NCBI GenBank assembly: GCA_024642325.1 | Contig: JAHEBI010000012.1 | Location: 1-14,667, forward strand | Length of the DNA stretch: 14,667 bases | Source of the DNA: Eudoraea sp. | GTDB taxonomy: Bacteria; Bacteroidota; Bacteroidia; Flavobacteriales; Flavobacteriaceae | Direction of reading: 5' to 3' | Position numbers and translations under genes: made by a program | Shown here: positions 9,053 through 14,667 of the stretch, piece by piece | How the letters are laid out: each line of letters begins with the position of its first letter | Position numbering within the stretch: the stretch's first letter is position 1 | The notes under the pieces: model-generated | Told to the model about the DNA's origin: nothing | The model's input: only the letters and a program-made list of their open reading frames with translations | Database searches by the model: none

Positions 9053-9976
9053 TTATTTTAAAAAATCAACGTTTCGCCGGAAACCAGAAAACTTTGTTCG
9101 CTTTACTGCCGATTTTTGAAATACCTTTTTAAAAACATCTTCCGTTATTTCTTCCCAATCCTTTTTGGTCATAGACAGCAGTTCCGGATGTGGATTAAAC
9201 AGGGGTTCATCGTGAGCTTTGGAAAACCTGTTCCAGGGGCATACATCCTGGCAAACATCGCATCCAAAAACCCAATCGTCAAACTTGTCTTTTACAGAGA
9301 GGGGGATTTCGTTTTTTAGTTCAATGGTAAAATAGGATATACATTTACTTCCATCTACCACATAAGGTTTTACAATGGCTTCTGTGGGACAGGCATCAAT
9401 ACAGGCCGTACAGCTGCCGCAATGATCCGTAACCGGGGAATCGTATTCCAGTTCAAGATCCACAATCAGTTCTGCAATAAAGTAAAAGGAACCTATTTGT
9501 TGGGTAAGAAGATTGGAATGTTTTCCCATCCAGCCCAGGCCGCTTTTCACTGCCCATGCCTTGTCCATAACAGGGGCTGAATCTACAAAGGCCCGGCCGT
9601 TAACCTCCCCTATTTCGGTGGAAATAAATTCTTGTAGTTGTCTTAGTTTGGATTTGATAACATGGTGGTAATCCTGCCCATAGGCGTATTTCGATATTTT
9701 ATAGGTGTCATTTTTTTGTGTTTCTTGAGGATAATAATTTAGTAAAAGCGAAATCACCGATTTGGCACCATCAACTAATAAACGCGGATCTAAACGTTTA
9801 TCGAAATGGTTCTCCATATACTGCATTTCTCCATGCATGTTTTTATTTAGCCATTGCTCCAGTCTGGGAGCTTCTTCTTCTAAAAAATCGGCTTTGGAAA
9901 ACCCACACGACAAAAAACCGAGGCGTTTGGCTTCGGTTTTTATGAGTTGTGTATGTTGACTTCTATTGTTTAACAA
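9053..9976 (-). CDS. queG: Epoxyqueuosine reductase QueG
   Basis: QueG reduces epoxyqueuosine to queuosine in the wobble position of tRNAs with GUN anticodons, using cobalamin and two 4Fe-4S clusters. The 307-residue length fits the shorter family members. Seen in order: the cobalamin-binding half with SKYAYGQDYHHVIK (95-108), FVDSAPVMDKAWA (130-142) carrying the conserved Asp132 thought to donate the proton, and SGLGWMGKHSNLL; then ferredoxin-like cysteines CGSCTACIDACP (186-197), Cys212, and CDVCQDVCP (239-247). All eight cluster cysteines are present. The start is TTG at 9974-9976: an in-frame stop (TAA) lies 9 nt upstream and the first ATG is residue 48, which would delete conserved N-terminal sequence. 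A promoter matching both Bacteroidota boxes precedes it, so it need not depend on the P450 transcript. Confidence 0.95.
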   Translation of the reverse strand: MLNNRSQHTQLIKTEAKRLGFLSCGFSKADFLEEEAPRLEQWLNKNMHGEMQYMENHFDKRLDPRLLVDGAKSVISLLLNYYPQETQKNDTYKISKYAYGQDYHHVIKSKLRQLQEFISTEIGEVNGRAFVDSAPVMDKAWAVKSGLGWMGKHSNLLTQQIGSFYFIAELIVDLELEYDSPVTDHCGSCTACIDACPTEAIVKPYVVDGSKCISYFTIELKNEIPLSVKDKFDDWVFGCDVCQDVCPWNRFSKAHDEPLFNPHPELLSMTKKDWEEITEDVFKKVFQKSAVKRTKFSGFRRNVDFLK

Positions 9977-10016
9977 TGTGTCTTAACCTTTTATAAGATG
10001 GGCCTTTTTTATGCCG

Positions 10017-10048
10017 CAAAGCTAAGATACGATTTATCGTGGTTCAAA
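10017..10048 (-). promoter_or_regulatory. Bacteroidota-type promoter for queG
   Basis: On the minus strand TTTG (10045-10048), a 20-nt spacer and TAGCTTTG (10017-10024) match the -33 TTTG and -7 TAnnTTTG consensus at about the usual spacing. The -33 box overlaps the last codons of the P450 gene. Transcription would start near 10010, giving a leader of about 35 nt before the queG TTG start. This is the best promoter in the window by sequence. Confidence 0.6.
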
Positions 10049-11359
10049 AAAGACAGGCACCTCAGTGGGTTTTAAGGAGATCATTGGGTTTACCTCAATG
10101 GTTTTAAGATTGGTGCTAATTTGATATTTCTTAATGATTTGAGCTATGGCAATTATCATTTCATACATAGCAAAATTATTCCCCACGCACATTCTGGGTC
10201 CTGCGCCAAAAGGGTAATAATGACTTGAGTAGTCCCGTTTTAAAGCAATATCGAATCGGTCCGGGTTAAATTCTTCGGGAGAATCCCAAAAAGCTGATGA
10301 CCTGTGTAATTCATATATAGACATTAAAACCAAGGAGTCTTTTGGAAAGTTTTGCCCCTGAACAACATCATCCGCAATAGCTTTTCTATCAATGACATAT
10401 GCCGGCGGATAAAGCCTTAAGGCCTCTTCTATGCACTGTTTTGTATAAGTTAATTGAGATAGTCCCTGCATCAGCTCATCAACTTCCAGATCTATTTTTT
10501 CAACTTCCTTTAAAACTTTATTCTGAATGGTCGGGTGTTTAGCCAACAGAAATAGTGTAAAACTAAGCGCATTAGCCGTGGTCTCATGACCTGCTGTAAA
10601 CAGAATAAGGACTTCATCTATTAACTGGTGCCTCGGCATATGTGTGCCGTCTTCATAGGTTGCATTTAAAAGCATATCCAGTAAATCATCCTTCTCTTCC
10701 CCGGAAGCCAAACGCTCTTCGATAATAGTGTTTAAAATATTCCTTCCCTGTTCAGCTAAGTCCAGATGTTTTTTAATTTTACCACTTGCTTTAAACCACC
10801 ATTTGAGGTAAGGCTGCCTCATTTCTCTGATTAACATCTTCTGGTTCCGCTCTGTAAAATCCTGAAGCTGTTCCATGTTTTTTTGAATATCAAAACGGCT
10901 AAAAAGGGCTTTGGCTACCACCTGGAATGCCAAATCGCCCATTAACGGAAATACATCCTGGGTAGTGCCGGGTTCTATTCTTTTTAATTCCGAATCAATG
11001 GCTTGCTTCATGATGCCCAATAAACCCTGCAGCTTCTTTTTATGAAATGCGGGCTGCACCATACGGCGGTGTATGCGCCAATGCTCTCCATTTGAAGTCA
11101 GAATGCCATGCCCAATATATTTTGCGAGATCTACGGTTTGAAGTTCCGATTTCTGATACTTTTTATGTTGCTTTTGAAGTATATGCCTTATTATAGTAGC
11201 ATCCCTGGTGAATATTATGGTCTTTCGAAAGCCAACCTCGACTTTAAAAATATCACCATATTTTTCAAAATTAGCCCTGTGGAAAGGCAACGGGTTTTTA
11301 AGGATAGTCTTTCTGTTTTTAAAAACCTGGAATTGAGAGATGGTAGGAAGTTCTTTCAT
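10034..11359 (-). CDS. Cytochrome P450 (CYP4/CYP102-like monooxygenase)
   Basis: A soluble haem-thiolate monooxygenase of 441 residues with no signal peptide or membrane anchor. All core motifs are intact: helix C WRIHRR (94-99), I-helix oxygen-activation motif AGHETT (256-261), ExxR as EALR (312-315), FNPDRF (364-369), and the haem loop FGAGPRMCVGNNFA with Cys391 as the iron ligand. The I-helix and the ERR triad look like the CYP4/CYP102 branch, whose members often hydroxylate fatty acids, but the substrate cannot be read from sequence. No ferredoxin or ferredoxin reductase gene is visible nearby and no reductase domain is fused, so electrons must come from partners encoded elsewhere. It lies 86 nt after ruvB, with a repeat-like element in between, and 57 nt before queG. 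Confidence 0.93.
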   Translation of the reverse strand: MKELPTISQFQVFKNRKTILKNPLPFHRANFEKYGDIFKVEVGFRKTIIFTRDATIIRHILQKQHKKYQKSELQTVDLAKYIGHGILTSNGEHWRIHRRMVQPAFHKKKLQGLLGIMKQAIDSELKRIEPGTTQDVFPLMGDLAFQVVAKALFSRFDIQKNMEQLQDFTERNQKMLIREMRQPYLKWWFKASGKIKKHLDLAEQGRNILNTIIEERLASGEEKDDLLDMLLNATYEDGTHMPRHQLIDEVLILFTAGHETTANALSFTLFLLAKHPTIQNKVLKEVEKIDLEVDELMQGLSQLTYTKQCIEEALRLYPPAYVIDRKAIADDVVQGQNFPKDSLVLMSIYELHRSSAFWDSPEEFNPDRFDIALKRDYSSHYYPFGAGPRMCVGNNFAMYEMIIAIAQIIKKYQISTNLKTIEVNPMISLKPTEVPVFFEPR

Positions 11360-11361
11360 AG

Positions 11362-11448
11362 ATAAGCTATCCGTCAGGCTGACTTATTGGAATCTTAAAT
11401 TATTTAAAGCTTTAACTGCGCTCAGCCTGACATACTATAAATAAGCTA
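11362..11448. repeat. REP-like inverted repeat flanked by 8-bp direct repeats
   Basis: Perfect 10-bp arms GTCAGGCTGA (11373-11382) and TCAGCCTGAC (11422-11431) enclose 39 nt that include a 12-bp palindrome TTAAAGCTTTAA (11404-11415). The 8-mer ATAAGCTA occurs at both ends (11362-11369 and 11441-11448). The right arm lies in ACTGCGCTCAGCCTGACA, which from memory resembles short dispersed palindromic repeats of flavobacterial genomes. Removing one 8-mer and the 71 nt between would bring the ruvB stop to 7 nt before the P450 ATG, which would fit an insertion with target duplication. The arms are not flush with the 8-mers (3 and 9 nt away), which argues against a simple transposon end. Confidence 0.5.
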
Positions 11449-12468
11449 AAACAATCCGGGCTGTATCCCGCCCTTGATCCTGCCAAGGTGATTGTAGGCC
11501 AGTTCGGTAACCTCCCTGCCCCTGGGCGTGCGCATAATAAATCCCTGCTGAATTAAAAAAGGTTCATACACTTCCTCAATAGTTTCTGCACTTTCCGAAA
11601 CGGCCGTGGCCAGTGTTGTAATTCCAACCGGGCCTCCCTTAAATTTATCAATTATGGTGGTTAGTATTTTATTGTCCATTTCATCAAGACCGTAAGAGTC
11701 TACATTCAGGGCTTTCAATCCATATCTCGAAATATTGATGTCGATATTGCCATCTCCCTTTATCTGAGCAAAATCCCTTACCCTTCTTAGCAGGGCATTG
11801 CTTATTCTTGGTGTTCCCCTGCTCCTACCGGCAATTTCAATGGCTGCATCATTTGTTATGGGAACTTTTAGAATATCTGCACTTCGAAGTACAATGGTAG
11901 AGAGTAATTCTGTTCTGTAATATTCAAGTCTGCTCGTTATCCCAAATCTGGCTCTCATAGGCGCGGTTAACAAACCTGAGCGCGTTGTAGCGCCAATTAA
12001 TGTAAAAGGATTTAAATTTATTTGCACAGACCGGGCGTTGGGGCCGGTTTCAATCATAATATCAATTTTATAATCCTCCATGGCGGAGTACAAATACTCC
12101 TCAACTATTGGGCTCAGTCTGTGGATTTCATCAATAAACAGCACATCGCGTTCATCCAAATTGGTTAGTAGTCCCGCAAGATCCCCCGGTTTGTCTAAAA
12201 CAGGTCCCGAAGTGATTTTTATTCCAACCCCCAATTCATTTGCCAGAATGTGTGCCAGAGTAGTTTTTCCCAATCCCGGCGGGCCATGAAACAACGTATG
12301 GTCCAGGGCCTCATTACGCTGGTTGGCTGCCTGTACAAAAACTTTAAGATTTTCCAATACCTGTTCCTGACCTGTAAAATCATCAAAAGTAATGGGCCTC
12401 AATACACGTTCTATATCCAACTCCTCTTGTGAAAAAGTGGAGCCGGTAGGATCAAGATTATCGTTCAT
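11446..12468 (-). CDS. ruvB: Holliday junction branch migration helicase RuvB
   Basis: RuvB is the hexameric AAA+ motor that pumps DNA through the RuvA-bound Holliday junction in the cytosol. At 340 residues it has normal length. Visible are the N-terminal LRPITFDDFTGQEQVLENL block (23-41), Walker A GPPGLGKTT (62-70, Lys68), Walker B LFIDEIHRL (110-118, Asp113-Glu114), sensor-1 region IGATTRSGLL (158-167), the arginine finger in MRARFG (Arg174), sensor 2 in GTPRISN (218-224), and the winged-helix DNA-binding tail QQGFIMRTPRGR (307-318). The ATG at 12466-12468 gives the normal N-terminus. It is the first gene of the leftward group and is divergent from pckA across a 200-nt spacer with several repeated motifs. 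Confidence 0.97.
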   Translation of the reverse strand: MNDNLDPTGSTFSQEELDIERVLRPITFDDFTGQEQVLENLKVFVQAANQRNEALDHTLFHGPPGLGKTTLAHILANELGVGIKITSGPVLDKPGDLAGLLTNLDERDVLFIDEIHRLSPIVEEYLYSAMEDYKIDIMIETGPNARSVQINLNPFTLIGATTRSGLLTAPMRARFGITSRLEYYRTELLSTIVLRSADILKVPITNDAAIEIAGRSRGTPRISNALLRRVRDFAQIKGDGNIDINISRYGLKALNVDSYGLDEMDNKILTTIIDKFKGGPVGITTLATAVSESAETIEEVYEPFLIQQGFIMRTPRGREVTELAYNHLGRIKGGIQPGLF

Positions 12469-12473
12469 ATTTT

Positions 12474-12481
12474 CAAAGATA
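12474..12481 (-). promoter_or_regulatory. Candidate -7 element of ruvB, very close to the start codon
   Basis: On the minus strand TATCTTTG is a perfect TAnnTTTG and ends only 5 nt before the ruvB ATG. If used, transcription would begin at or next to the start codon, giving a leaderless or nearly leaderless mRNA. No TTTG box is found at the usual upstream spacing; the only TTTG nearby (12491-12494) is just 9 nt away. Confidence 0.35.
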
Positions 12482-12503
12482 GTAAAAAACCAAAGGGGTA
12501 ATT

Positions 12504-12521
12504 ATCACTTTGAGATTAGTG
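12504..12521. promoter_or_regulatory. Putative operator copy 1 (ATCACTT-N4-ATTAGTG), ruvB side
   Basis: The 18-bp site ATCACTT-TGAG-ATTAGTG contains inverted half-sites CACT-N8-AGTG. It lies 35 nt upstream of the ruvB ATG. It matches the second copy at 12616-12633 at all 14 positions outside the central four bases. It is probably a transcription-factor site; the factor is unknown. Confidence 0.5.
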
Positions 12522-12554
12522 CTTCTCCAAATTGGGGAAATTCACTCTTTCCAA

Positions 12555-12568
12555 ATGACATTTGTCAT
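12555..12568. promoter_or_regulatory. Palindrome ATGACA-TT-TGTCAT, putative operator
   Basis: A 14-bp site with perfect 6-bp arms and a 2-nt centre, lying between the two ATCACTT-N4-ATTAGTG sites in the ruvB-pckA spacer. The form suits a dimeric DNA-binding protein. It is not followed by a T run, so it is not a terminator. No specific regulator can be named. Confidence 0.4.
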
Positions 12569-12615
12569 CTTTTTTAGTTAGATTTATTCCCTTCTTTGCA
12601 TAATAGTTAAATAAT

Positions 12616-12635
12616 ATCACTTAGTTATTAGTGAT
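12616..12635. promoter_or_regulatory. Putative operator copy 2 (ATCACTT-N4-ATTAGTG), pckA side
   Basis: ATCACTT-AGTT-ATTAGTG (12616-12633) lies 35 nt upstream of the pckA ATG. This copy is the more symmetrical one, with arms ATCACT and AGTGAT extending to 12635. It overlaps TAGTTATT (12622-12629), a poor match to a -7 box with TTTG (12595-12598) 23 nt upstream. If that is the pckA promoter, a protein bound here would block it. Confidence 0.5.
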
Positions 12636-12668
12636 TAGAAAATTACAATCTTTAAAAACAAAAAATCA

Positions 12669-14273
<1,605 letters not shown>

Positions 14274-14289
14274 CAAAATTGAAGTTTTT

Positions 14290-14327
14290 AAAAAACCCCA
14301 TCGACACAATTTCGGTGGGGTTTTTTT
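14290..14327 (+). terminator. Intrinsic terminator of pckA, probably bidirectional
   Basis: The stem CCCCATCG (14296-14303) / CGGTGGGG (14313-14320) has one G-T pair, a 9-nt loop and is followed by seven Ts (14321-14327). Six As precede the left arm, so the minus strand also reads as a hairpin plus T run and could end the convergent gene on the right. Confidence 0.93.
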
Positions 14328-14351
14328 ATCCCTTAAGCTTTCCTGTTCAAC

Positions 14352-14667
14352 TTATTCCTCTCTCTTATACAACTCGGAACTATTCAGAAATTCATGTATG
14401 ATTATCTGCGGATTACCCCATAAATAAGTTTTTGCCGAGCCACTGGATGACAATTCAATACTTTTATACGCATTCAGCCTTGCTTTTGTAGTTTCTTCGA
14501 GCTCTGCGCCAATTACTCCGGATTCCATTTTTTCTGCCCTGAGGTCACTGTTTCCAAATAACTTAATATTCAAAGAATCTGCGGTGCCCTCGGCAATAGC
14601 GGAGGCATTGTTATACATTTCAATGTTGCTTTTCCCAATTATACCATATATATTCAGATCTATTTTA
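14352..14667 (-). CDS. DUF2807 / head-GIN-domain-like protein, C-terminal part (N-terminus missing)
   Basis: The frame is open from the right edge to a stop at 14352-14354, giving 104 residues of C-terminal sequence. It continues upstream of the apparent ATG at 14616-14618 (KIDLNIYGIIGKSNIE precedes it), so that Met is internal. The sequence is a run of short alternating beta-strand-like repeats, with phrases such as LNIKLFGNSDLRAEKM, LNAYKSIELSSSGSAKTYLWGNP, then a short tail HEFLNSSELYKREE. This pattern resembles the DUF2807 (putative autotransporter adhesin head GIN) beta-helix proteins common in Bacteroidota, which usually have a signal peptide or lipoprotein leader that would lie outside the window. 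Function is unknown. The gene converges with pckA on the shared terminator. Confidence 0.65.
   Translation of the reverse strand, partial: KIDLNIYGIIGKSNIEMYNNASAIAEGTADSLNIKLFGNSDLRAEKMESGVIGAELEETTKARLNAYKSIELSSSGSAKTYLWGNPQIIIHEFLNSSELYKREE

Overview
The window looks like an AT-rich chromosomal segment from a member of the Bacteroidota, most likely a Flavobacteriaceae species. The genus cannot be fixed from this piece. The evidence is a large sprA gene (type IX secretion/gliding translocon), a malic enzyme fused to a phosphotransacetylase domain, an ATP-type PEP carboxykinase, a DUF2807-like protein, absence of clear Shine-Dalgarno sites, and several TAnnTTTG-type promoter elements.

Layout. 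Seven genes run leftward: ruvB (11446-12468), a cytochrome P450 (10034-11359), queG (9053-9976), a GPH/SLC45-like MFS transporter (7586-8902), maeB (5124-7433), ruvA (4512-5093) and sprA (1-4506, cut by the left edge). maeB, ruvA and sprA are close enough (29 and 5 nt gaps) to be one transcription unit. queG has a convincing promoter of its own overlapping the end of the P450 gene. pckA (12669-14273) runs rightward from ruvB and ends at a strong, probably bidirectional terminator. It converges with the C-terminal part of a DUF2807-like protein (14352-14667, cut by the right edge). Coding density is high and no gene-free stretch exceeds about 200 bases.

How the genes relate. RuvA and RuvB are two parts of the Holliday-junction branch-migration motor, encoded about 6.3 kb apart rather than as an adjacent pair. 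MaeB (malate to pyruvate) and PckA (oxaloacetate to PEP) both draw C4 acids from the TCA cycle toward C3 precursors, so the region carries two enzymes of the PEP-pyruvate-oxaloacetate node. QueG performs the last step of queuosine synthesis. SprA is the outer-membrane channel of the type IX secretion system. The MFS transporter and the P450 look like accessory cargo.

Most of the window is conserved housekeeping sequence and I see no new multi-gene system. The best unexplained signal is in the ruvB-pckA divergent spacer: two copies of ATCACTT-N4-ATTAGTG, each exactly 35 nt from the start codon of the gene it faces, with a separate ATGACA-TT-TGTCAT palindrome between them. Second is a REP-like inverted repeat flanked by 8-bp direct repeats in the ruvB-P450 spacer. 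sprA and queG both appear to start with TTG.
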